A DNA stretch of 14,588 nucleotides from Maricaulis sp963976135 (GTDB taxonomy: Bacteria > Pseudomonadota > Alphaproteobacteria > Caulobacterales > Maricaulaceae), in assembly GCF_963976135.1 (NCBI RefSeq), contig NZ_CAXBKN010000080.1, positions 1 through 14,588 of the forward strand. Reading direction: 5' to 3'. This document shows, piece by piece, positions 1 to 6,540 of this stretch. Position numbers and translations under genes: made by a program. How positions within the stretch are numbered: position 1 is the first letter of the stretch; every line of letters starts with the position of its first letter. The notes beneath the pieces are model-generated. The model was not told the origin of the DNA. It did no database searches and saw nothing but the letters and a program-made list of their open reading frames with translations.

Positions 1-3000
1 TCGCCATTTTCTTCCTGCTGGTTTTCGGTGGCATCACCATCGACAATATCCAGATTGGTGGCGGCGGTTCGACCAATATCAATTCGCCCAACGCGCTGAC
101 CATCAATGTGATGATCTTCTCGCTATTCGGCGGCTTTATCCCGGCCGCTTTCCTGTCGTCGGGAATCCTGCGCGACCGCAGCTTCAAGACCGAAGAACTC
201 TTCTTCTCCCGCCCGATCCGTGAAGCGGATTTCGTGCTCGGACGCTTTACCGGCGGCTTCATCGCGACGGCGCTGTGCTTTGCCAGCGTGCCCCTGGCTT
301 TCCTGATCGGCTCGCAAATGCCCTGGCTTGACCAGGAGCTTATCGGGCCGACCAATCTCGCCTGGTTTGGCTATATTTATGCCGTGGTTGGCCTGGTGAA
401 TATGTGGGTTATGGGCACAATCCTGTTCACCGTCGCCAATTTCACCCGCTCCAACCTTCTGGTCTGGATCGCCTTCCTGCTCCTGTTCGTCCTTTATCTG
501 ACGGGTTCGATCATCGCCGGCCAGGAACCCGAATTGCGCGATACGATCGCCATGATTGATCCCTTCGGGCTCAACACCTTTGGCGAGATGACGCGTTACT
601 GGACCACCTTCGAGCAGAACAGCCAGGTCGTGCCCTTTGAAGGCGTCTTCATGATGAACCGGCTGGGCTGGATGGGCTTTGGCCTGCTGCTGCTGGTAAT
701 CAATGTCCTGAGCTTCCGCTTCCGCAAGGCCGCATCATCGGGCGGACGCCGGGGCAAGCCGGCGGCTGTGTCGGTCCCGTCCTCCGCCATCTCCGAAGTG
801 GCCCTGCCGCGCGTCACGCCGACACTGGGCGGCGCGACGTCATGGCAGCAATTCCTCGCCCGCCTGAATTTCGAGGTGAAGGGCGTTGTCTTCAATGTCG
901 CCTTCTGGATCATCCTCGCCATCGGCCTGATCAATACCGTGCCGGGTTTCTTCCTCGGCGGCGGCATTTTCGGGACCGATAATTATCCCGTCACCCGCGT
1001 CATGATGGATATCATCGCCGGCGGTTATGGCATTTTCCCGATCATCATCGTGATCTTCTACGCCGCAGAGCTGATGTGGCGCGAGCGCGGTGTCGGATTC
1101 TCGGAAATCACCGATGCCACCCCGACGCCGAGCTGGGTCTTCATTGTCTCGAAATTCCTCGCCATGTGCGTGGTGATCGTGTCGCTGGCCGTGGTGATCA
1201 TCGTCTCGGCGATCATATCGCAGCTGATCCAGGGCTATACGGTGTTCGAGTTTGGCCAGTATGCCATTCGCGGCTTCATCGAGCTGATCGTCCCGCCGGT
1301 CTTGCTGGCAGCGCTGGCGATCTTCCTGCAGGTCGTTCTCAACAACCGCTGGCTCGGCATGGCGGCGATGATGGTCTTCTTCGTCGTCAGCCTGGTGATG
1401 TCGCAGGTCGGTTTCGATCACCAGCTCTACAGCTATGGCTTCCCGCCGACCGGTCCCTGGTCGGACATGAATGGCTATGGCCATTTCCTCGGCATCGCGC
1501 TGTGGTACTCGCTCTATTGGAGCTTCGTCGCCACCATCCTGCTCGTGCTGGCCTATCAGCTGTGGAGCCGCGGTGCCCTGACGCCGATCTGGTCACGGCT
1601 TGGCGGTCTGTTCGGCCGCTTCACACCAGCCACGTCCGGCCTCGCCGCAGCGGCGCTGATCGGTGCCGGGCTGACAGGCGGGTGGATTTTCTACAACACG
1701 AATGTGCTCAATGAGTACACGTCCGGGCCCGACAGCCGGCACGAGCAGGCGGCCTATGAGCGCCAGTACGAGCACCTGGTCGACCTGCCCCAGCCGACCA
1801 TTACCGACACGTCCTACGACGTCGACATCTATCCCGATGAGCGGCGTTATGAGGCCCGTGGCAGTTATGTGCTGCAAAACCAGACCGATGGCCCACTCGA
1901 TACTTTGTGGATTTCCTACGGTCCGGGCACAACAATCCGCAACCAGGCCTTCGAAGGCGCATCGATCGCGACCTCCGATGAGGAGTCCTACATTTACAGC
2001 TTCGCCCTGGACGTTCCAATGCAGCCGGGCGAAAGCCGCACCTTCGACTTCAGCGTCGAACGCGCCAATCCCGGTTTCCGCAATTCGGGCAATGTGACGA
2101 CGGTCAATTACAACGGCACCTTCTTCAATAACGGGGAATCCATGCCGGGGATCGGCGTCAATCAGGGCATTTTCCTGCAGGATCGCCAGCAGCGCCGGCG
2201 TGAGGGGCTCGAGCCCCTGCCGCGGGCCTATGATCTGGAGGATGAAAGCCGTTGGACGGAAAGTGCGTTCGGCAACACCTCACACTATGTGAGTTTCCGC
2301 ACCATCGTCTCGACCAGTCTCGACCAGACTGCCATCGCACCGGGCTATCTCGAACGCGAATGGGTTGAGGGCGATCGTCGCTATTTCGAATATGTGATGG
2401 ATCGGCCGATCCTCAATTTCTACTCATGGCTTTCAGCCGATTACGAGCTGGCAGAACGCACCCGGGACGGGATCGATCTGCAGGTCTTCTATCACGAGCC
2501 GCATGCCTGGAATGTCGAGCGCATGCTCGAGGCGTCTGAAGATTCTCTGGGATATTTCTCCGAGCATTTCAGCCCCTATCAGTATCGCCAGTTCCGGATA
2601 CTGGAATTCCCGGCCTATCAGAGCTTTGCCCAATCCTTCCCGAATACGATCCCCTTCTCGGAAAGCATTGGTTTCATCGCCGATCTGCGCGAAATTGAGG
2701 ATATCGACTACGTGTATTACGTCACCGCTCACGAGGCGGCGCACCAGTGGTGGGCGCATCAGGTGATGTCAGCGAATGTGCAGGGCGGCACGATGCTGAT
2801 CGAAAGCTTCGCCCAGTATTCGGCCCTGATGGTGATGCGCCAGGAATATGGCGCGGATGCCATGCGCCGCTTCCTCAAATACGAACTCGATCGCTATCTC
2901 GGCGCCCGTGGTTCGGAAGCGATCGAGGAACAGCCGCTCTACCGGGTCGAGAACCAGCAATACATTCACTACCGCAAGGGTTCGGTGATCATGTATGCGC

Positions 3001-3521
3001 TGCAGGACTATCTCGGCGAGGATGTGGTCAATCACGTCATGCAAAGACTGATCGATGAGCGGGCCTATTCCAGCGAGCCCTATGCCACCACGCTCGATTT
3101 CCTGCGCATTTTGCGTGAGGAGGCCGGTCCCGAGCACGAACAGATGATCCATGACTTCTTCGAGCGGATCGTCCTGTTCGACCTCAAGGTCACCGAAGCA
3201 ACAGCCACCCAACGCGAAGATGGCCGCTGGGATGTGGTGATCGATGTCGAGGCGCATAAATTCTCCGCCGACGGGGCGGGTGAGCAGACCGAGGAAGACA
3301 TCGATTACATGATCGATATCGGCATCTTCACCCGCGATCTCGACGGTCCGATCGAGGGCTCTGACCATGTGCTCTACATGGAGAAACACCGGGTCAACGA
3401 GACGACGATGCGATTTGAATTGATTGTTGATGAAGAGCCGGTCTTCGTCGGGGTCGATCCCTATAACAAGCTGATCGATCGCGACTCCGACGATAATCTC
3501 AGCCGGGTGACGATCGAATAG
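1..3521 (+). CDS. ABC-2 type permease fused to M1-family zinc aminopeptidase domain, 5' truncated by the window
   Basis: The reading frame is open from base 3, so the true start lies before the window. A GTG at 108 is internal and the ATG at 111 is not convincing as a start. Residues below count from the 108 codon (1137 residues to the TAG). The first ~530 residues are an integral membrane part with about a dozen hydrophobic segments (for example 84-110, 114-137, 186-203, 260-288, 302-322, 345-375, 390-411, 415-434, 465-485, 508-529) in two halves joined by a polar linker near 205-255, as in ABC-2 permeases. Residues ~560-1137 form an extracytoplasmic M1-like peptidase. It has HEAAH at 875-879, a downstream Glu at 899 as third zinc ligand, an SES motif with E852 where M1 enzymes have GxMEN, and YRKG with Y955 as the likely transition-state Tyr. 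Such permease-peptidase fusions are known, usually next to an ABC ATPase gene. Substrate and physiological role are not evident. Fold assignment is sure; active peptidase is likely because the ligands are intact. Confidence 0.93.
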   Translation, partial: AIFFLLVFGGITIDNIQIGGGGSTNINSPNALTINVMIFSLFGGFIPAAFLSSGILRDRSFKTEELFFSRPIREADFVLGRFTGGFIATALCFASVPLAFLIGSQMPWLDQELIGPTNLAWFGYIYAVVGLVNMWVMGTILFTVANFTRSNLLVWIAFLLLFVLYLTGSIIAGQEPELRDTIAMIDPFGLNTFGEMTRYWTTFEQNSQVVPFEGVFMMNRLGWMGFGLLLLVINVLSFRFRKAASSGGRRGKPAAVSVPSSAISEVALPRVTPTLGGATSWQQFLARLNFEVKGVVFNVAFWIILAIGLINTVPGFFLGGGIFGTDNYPVTRVMMDIIAGGYGIFPIIIVIFYAAELMWRERGVGFSEITDATPTPSWVFIVSKFLAMCVVIVSLAVVIIVSAIISQLIQGYTVFEFGQYAIRGFIELIVPPVLLAALAIFLQVVLNNRWLGMAAMMVFFVVSLVMSQVGFDHQLYSYGFPPTGPWSDMNGYGHFLGIALWYSLYWSFVATILLVLAYQLWSRGALTPIWSRLGGLFGRFTPATSGLAAAALIGAGLTGGWIFYNTNVLNEYTSGPDSRHEQAAYERQYEHLVDLPQPTITDTSYDVDIYPDERRYEARGSYVLQNQTDGPLDTLWISYGPGTTIRNQAFEGASIATSDEESYIYSFALDVPMQPGESRTFDFSVERANPGFRNSGNVTTVNYNGTFFNNGESMPGIGVNQGIFLQDRQQRRREGLEPLPRAYDLEDESRWTESAFGNTSHYVSFRTIVSTSLDQTAIAPGYLEREWVEGDRRYFEYVMDRPILNFYSWLSADYELAERTRDGIDLQVFYHEPHAWNVERMLEASEDSLGYFSEHFSPYQYRQFRILEFPAYQSFAQSFPNTIPFSESIGFIADLREIEDIDYVYYVTAHEAAHQWWAHQVMSANVQGGTMLIESFAQYSALMVMRQEYGADAMRRFLKYELDRYLGARGSEAIEEQPLYRVENQQYIHYRKGSVIMYALQDYLGEDVVNHVMQRLIDERAYSSEPYATTLDFLRILREEAGPEHEQMIHDFFERIVLFDLKVTEATATQREDGRWDVVIDVEAHKFSADGAGEQTEEDIDYMIDIGIFTRDLDGPIEGSDHVLYMEKHRVNETTMRFELIVDEEPVFVGVDPYNKLIDRDSDDNLSRVTIE

Positions 3522-3526
3522 AGCGC

Positions 3527-3568
3527 CCAGGCGGCGCGGATGGCTTTCCAGCCGGCCGCGCCGCCTGG
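3527..3568. terminator. Perfect 13-bp inverted repeat between convergent genes, likely bidirectional terminator
   Basis: The arms at 3527-3539 (CCAGGCGGCGCGG) and 3556-3568 are exact reverse complements around a 16-base loop. The loop can itself pair GGCT (3542-3545) with AGCC (3550-3553). The repeat starts 6 bases after the fusion-gene stop and ends 2 bases before the stop of the converging gene, the usual place for a terminator serving both. No run of T follows on the plus strand (the next bases are CCTCAG). The minus strand has only a short mixed T-containing stretch, so classical intrinsic termination is uncertain. It could instead act as an RNA 3'-end stabiliser. Confidence 0.7.
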
Positions 3569-3570
3569 CC

Positions 3571-4782
3571 TCAGATTGTCGACGCGACCACCAGGTCGGG
3601 CGGTTGCTGGATCAACGGCAGGGCGTGCCGGCGCAGGGCTGGCACGGTCAGTGCGTCCGAACCCGGTGCGTGCCGGGTGATGCTGAGGACGAAATTGGCG
3701 AACATTGGCAAGGCTTCGCGCGCGTGCAGATAGCCCCTCTTGTTCTGCTTTTCCCAGAAGTTCCAATAGCCGGGCACATGCCCGATCACGGACAAGTCAT
3801 GTCCGAGATTGAGGAAGCACATCGGCGCGCGCAGCAGGAAGCGCTTGAAGGAATTGGTGTCCTGGCCGCTGCTGAAGCGGGTGAAAACCTGGTCATACTC
3901 ATCCATCACCGAACTCAGGCTGGACCAGCGCGCCCGCGTCTCCTCGATGATCTGCCGGCGCATATACTCGATATCGCGGCGCTCGGACTCAGTCGCCCCG
4001 ACAATGGACGCGGTCTTGATCTGCTGCAGGAAGTGTTTGAGGTTGGCGAAGGCCTCCGACATTGACCAGCGATAGTACAGGATGCCCTTCCAGCCGAACA
4101 TGCCGGCCTTGAATTCGGGCAGGGTCATGTCGAGCGACTGGCGCAGCGCCGAGAGGCGTCCCTCGCTCTCGTTCGACAGCAAGGATTGCGCGAACCGCAG
4201 GGCGCGCTGCTCGTCCTGGCCGCTGCGCCCGGAGCCGAATGCCAGCGAGACCACCGAGACGATCTGCTCGGCGACTGTCTTCTCCATACGGGCAATTTCC
4301 TCGGCGGAAATATCGAAATAGAGCGGGGCGATCGGCCGGCTATTCTCGCGATAGCGTTCGGCCAGCAGGAAGGGGTCGAAACTGGGCAATACTGCGAGCT
4401 CGCGCAGCCGGGTCAGGTCGAGATCAAGCAGGTGGGGATCGTCGGGGCGCTCGAACAGGGAGCGCATTTTGGCGGCAAAGCCGATTTCCTCGACGAAGAC
4501 GGCATGCCCGCCCAGCGACAGGTCGTCGCGGGCCAGCGGCACCAGGACCTTGGTGACGACCGGCTGGTTGGACATGACATAGGGGCGCTCGTGAGCGCGT
4601 ACGGTGTGCTTGACGATGAAAGCCTGGTTGAGCCGCGGGTGCAGGAAGAACGGGGCTTCGCCATGGGCTTCCTGTCCGGCATGCCGCAGGGCGATGGAGT
4701 GGAGGTCAAGAATCCGGCTGGTGGCTCCACCCTTGAGGATATTGCGCAAGTCGGATCTCGCAATCGGTCGAACCTGACTCAT
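3571..4782 (-). CDS. Uncharacterised soluble 403-residue protein
   Basis: I do not recognise this family. The ATG at 4782 is well supported: GGGGGAG at 4789-4795 sits 6 bases upstream on the minus strand. The protein has no signal peptide and no membrane segment and is rich in charged and aromatic residues, so it is probably cytoplasmic. The N-terminal ~110 residues look like a mixed strand region (MSNQPVVTKVLVPLARDD, then a stretch like GGHAVFVEEIGF). A middle part with LPSFDPFLLAERYR and YFDISAEEIARMEK leads into a mainly helical C-terminal half with many amphipathic stretches and the aromatic cluster GYWNFWEKQNKRGY. I see no Walker, helix-turn-helix, zinc-ligand or catalytic triad motif. 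The gene converges on the ABC-peptidase fusion and lies downstream of a small membrane protein gene on the same strand, but the 113-base gap argues for its own promoter. That it is a real gene is well supported by length, start site and protein-like composition; function is unknown. Confidence 0.85.
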   Translation of the reverse strand: MSQVRPIARSDLRNILKGGATSRILDLHSIALRHAGQEAHGEAPFFLHPRLNQAFIVKHTVRAHERPYVMSNQPVVTKVLVPLARDDLSLGGHAVFVEEIGFAAKMRSLFERPDDPHLLDLDLTRLRELAVLPSFDPFLLAERYRENSRPIAPLYFDISAEEIARMEKTVAEQIVSVVSLAFGSGRSGQDEQRALRFAQSLLSNESEGRLSALRQSLDMTLPEFKAGMFGWKGILYYRWSMSEAFANLKHFLQQIKTASIVGATESERRDIEYMRRQIIEETRARWSSLSSVMDEYDQVFTRFSSGQDTNSFKRFLLRAPMCFLNLGHDLSVIGHVPGYWNFWEKQNKRGYLHAREALPMFANFVLSITRHAPGSDALTVPALRRHALPLIQQPPDLVVASTI

Positions 4783-4788
4783 TCCGCT

Positions 4789-4795
4789 CTCCCCC
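4789..4795 (-). promoter_or_regulatory. Strong ribosome-binding site (GGGGGAG) of the 403-residue gene
   Basis: On the minus strand GGGGGAG lies 6 bases before the ATG at 4782, which decides the start. The same heptamer precedes two other genes in the window, at 13101-13107 (minus) and 13177-13183 (plus). Confidence 0.75.
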
Positions 4796-4852
4796 GGGCA
4801 GGGGTAGACGATAGCCGCTCCGGCTTAACCCCGGGTCGGTTTCACGGGCAAA

Positions 4853-4876
4853 ATTCGAGTTTCAATTGAATCGAAT
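4853..4876. promoter_or_regulatory. AT-rich nested palindrome, candidate operator
   Basis: A perfect 10-bp palindrome, TTCAATTGAA (4861-4870), is flanked by the inverted pair ATTCGA (4853-4858) and TCGAAT (4871-4876). The outer arms are offset by two bases (GT) on the left side. The element is conspicuously AT-rich in a GC-rich neighbourhood. It lies about 70-95 bases before the ATG of the 403-residue gene and 20 bases after the stop of the small membrane protein gene, both on the minus strand. Position and symmetry suit a dimeric regulator controlling the downstream gene. No regulator gene is adjacent, and I could not identify a convincing -35/-10 pair. Confidence 0.4.
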
Positions 4877-4895
4877 CCGCTGCAATCCCCGGGCT

Positions 4896-5360
4896 TCAGC
4901 GGCGCGAGGCGGCCGGTTTGAGCAGCGCGAACAGAAAGCCGGCACCGGCTCCGGCCAGCGCGAGGCTGAGCAGGCCGGGCAGGGTGCGGCTCGAGGCGAC
5001 CGGGGTGATGGTCGAGTGCAGCGCCTCGCCATAATAGGCTGTGATAGCGAGCATGATGCAGGCCACCGCGGCGCCGCCCGCCAGCGTGAAGCCAATGCGC
5101 CGCCAGGGCCGGCCCAGCAGGCGCGCAATCCAGCCGGCGACCGGGAAGGCAATGGCAAAACCGATCAGCACCACCACGAACAGGGTCGGGCCGAAGCCGA
5201 GCAAGTCGCGCTTCATGGCATCGAGCCGGGCGGCGGTTGGAAAATCCGCACCGACGGCGGATAGCGATTGCAGCACGACATGGGTATTGGCGATGCTGAC
5301 CAGCACCGTCCCGACGAGGACCGCGACGATAAAAACGAGCGCCGTGCGCATGATCGACAT
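4896..5360 (-). CDS. Small four-helix inner-membrane protein, unknown function
   Basis: I do not recognise this family. The frame is open from TTG 5366 and GTG 5363, but I chose the ATG at 5360 (154 residues) because GGAAGG on the minus strand lies 9 bases before it. GTG 5363 is a fair alternative, and the ATG at 5351 is possible. Four hydrophobic segments are visible, at about residues 5-24, 56-80, 89-111 and 127-148. The loop between the first two (NTHVVLQ to DAMKRDLLG) is the longest soluble stretch, and basic residues (RLLGRPWRR near 80-88, KPAASRR at the end) flank the helices as in cytoplasmic loops. There are no catalytic motifs. The gene is transcribed away from the sugar dehydrogenase gene across an 82-base gap and precedes the 403-residue gene on the same strand. 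It is confidently a membrane protein; no role can be named. Confidence 0.75.
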   Translation of the reverse strand: MSIMRTALVFIVAVLVGTVLVSIANTHVVLQSLSAVGADFPTAARLDAMKRDLLGFGPTLFVVVLIGFAIAFPVAGWIARLLGRPWRRIGFTLAGGAAVACIMLAITAYYGEALHSTITPVASSRTLPGLLSLALAGAGAGFLFALLKPAASRR

Positions 5361-5397
5361 CACCAATGGCCTTCCGGGACTCTACACGATGCGCGAG

Positions 5398-5409
5398 AGC
5401 CTATAGGCT
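5398..5409. promoter_or_regulatory. Perfect 12-bp palindrome in the divergent intergenic region
   Basis: AGCCTATAGGCT reads the same on both strands. It sits 33 bases before the ATG of the sugar dehydrogenase gene and 37 bases before the start of the divergent membrane-protein gene, roughly midway. TATAGG within it could also serve as a -10 element, but no -35 match is visible. An operator acting on one or both genes is possible; chance occurrence cannot be excluded. Confidence 0.35.
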
Positions 5410-5442
5410 GACCGGCGAGACGACAATTGCCGGAGTATTGCC

Positions 5443-6540
5443 ATGAGACAGTGGATTTTCGCCCTTCTGGCCGCCGCCATGCTGAGCCCGGCCAGCCTTG
5501 CCCAGCTGCGTCACGAGACGGTTACCGCCGGGCTGGAATTCCCCTGGAGCCTCGCCTTTCTGCCTGATGGCCGCGTGCTGGTGACGGAAAAGCCGGGCCG
5601 TTTGCGGTTGGTCGAGAACGGGGTGCTGCGTGCGGAGCCGGTTTCCGGCGTGCCGGAGGTGTTGTTCTCGGGACAGGGCGGGCTGCTCGATGTCGTGCTG
5701 CATCCCGACTTTGCCAGCAACCACCTCGTCTATCTCACCTGGTCTGAAGGCTCGTCGCGCGACAATACGCTACGGCTCGGCCGCGGCCGGCTCGAAGGTG
5801 ATGTGCTGGTGGATTTCGAGGCCATTTTCACGGCTCAGCCGCGCCGCAATACCGATGTTCATTACGGCGCCCGGCTCGCCTTTCTGCCCGATAACAGCAT
5901 CCTGCTCGGGATTGGCGACGGTTTCGACTATCGCGAGGAGGCCCAGCGCGCCGCCTCGCATTTCGGCAGCTATGTCCATCTGCGCGAGGATGGCAGCCCC
6001 GTTGCCAGTCCCTTCCCGGACGCCGCGCCCGGCGTCTACACCATCGGTCACCGCAATCCGCAGGCGATCACGGTCGATCCGGTCACCGGCATTGTCTATT
6101 CCAACGAACATGGTCCGCGCGGCGGTGACGAGATCAACATCCTCGTCGAGGGCCGCAATTATGGCTGGCCGGTGGCGACCTATGGCGTCGACTACACCGG
6201 CGCGCTGGTCTCGCCCTATACCAGCTATCCCGGCATGGAAGAGCCCTTGCTCTACTGGGTGCCCTCGATCGCGCCATCGAGCATGACGATCTATCGCGGC
6301 GCCATGTTTGCCGAATGGGATGGCGATCTTCTGGTCACGGCCCTGATCCGCGGTGATGCCGAGGTCGCTTCCGGGCATTTGCGCCGGGTCGATCTCGAGG
6401 ATGGCGCGGTCGTTGGCCAGGATGTCCTGCTTGGGGATGTCGAGGCGCGGATGCGCTTCGTCACTGTGGCGCCTGATGGCAGTGTCTACCTGCTCACCGA
6501 TGAGCCTGAAGGCCGGTTGATCCGGCTCTATCGCGACTGA
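5443..6540 (+). CDS. PQQ-dependent sugar dehydrogenase, soluble aldose dehydrogenase (YliI/Asd) type, secreted
   Basis: It is predicted to oxidise aldoses in the periplasm with pyrroloquinoline quinone as cofactor, passing electrons to the respiratory chain. The 365-residue length is normal for the family. The ATG at 5443 follows GGAG (5432-5435) by 7 bases. An N-terminal signal peptide of about 20 residues ends in ASLA. Family hallmarks of the six-bladed propeller are present in order: FPWSLAFLPDGR (33-44), the probable catalytic-base His in DVHYGARLAFLPD (H140), GHRNPQ (202-207), NEHGPRGGDEIN (221-232), NYGWPVATYG (239-248), and WVPSIAPSSMTIYRG (272-286). It diverges from the small membrane-protein gene. 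Its TGA directly abuts the TAA of the converging RND pump gene. No PQQ synthesis genes are in view, so the cofactor must come from elsewhere in the genome or the medium. The sugar specificity cannot be read from sequence; some family members have no known natural substrate. Confidence 0.93.
   Translation: MRQWIFALLAAAMLSPASLAQLRHETVTAGLEFPWSLAFLPDGRVLVTEKPGRLRLVENGVLRAEPVSGVPEVLFSGQGGLLDVVLHPDFASNHLVYLTWSEGSSRDNTLRLGRGRLEGDVLVDFEAIFTAQPRRNTDVHYGARLAFLPDNSILLGIGDGFDYREEAQRAASHFGSYVHLREDGSPVASPFPDAAPGVYTIGHRNPQAITVDPVTGIVYSNEHGPRGGDEINILVEGRNYGWPVATYGVDYTGALVSPYTSYPGMEEPLLYWVPSIAPSSMTIYRGAMFAEWDGDLLVTALIRGDAEVASGHLRRVDLEDGAVVGQDVLLGDVEARMRFVTVAPDGSVYLLTDEPEGRLIRLYRD

Noticed and set aside
108..113. 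GTG/ATG at 108-113 as the true start of the ABC-peptidase fusion
   Set aside because: The frame is open upstream to base 3 with a permease-like hydrophobic sequence (AIFFLLVFGGITI), and starting here would cut into the first membrane domain.
4186..4869. 227-codon plus-strand frame opposite the unknown 403-residue gene
   Set aside because: Neither strand matches a known family, so this was weighed. The minus frame is longer, has a GGGGGAG site at proper spacing and stops just before the hairpin. The plus frame has no good ribosome-binding site and runs through the intergenic palindrome.
5041..5406. 121-codon plus-strand frame opposite the small membrane protein
   Set aside because: The minus frame shows four regular membrane helices with basic loops and a GGAAGG site. 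The plus frame has Ser-, Thr- and Arg-rich shadow composition.
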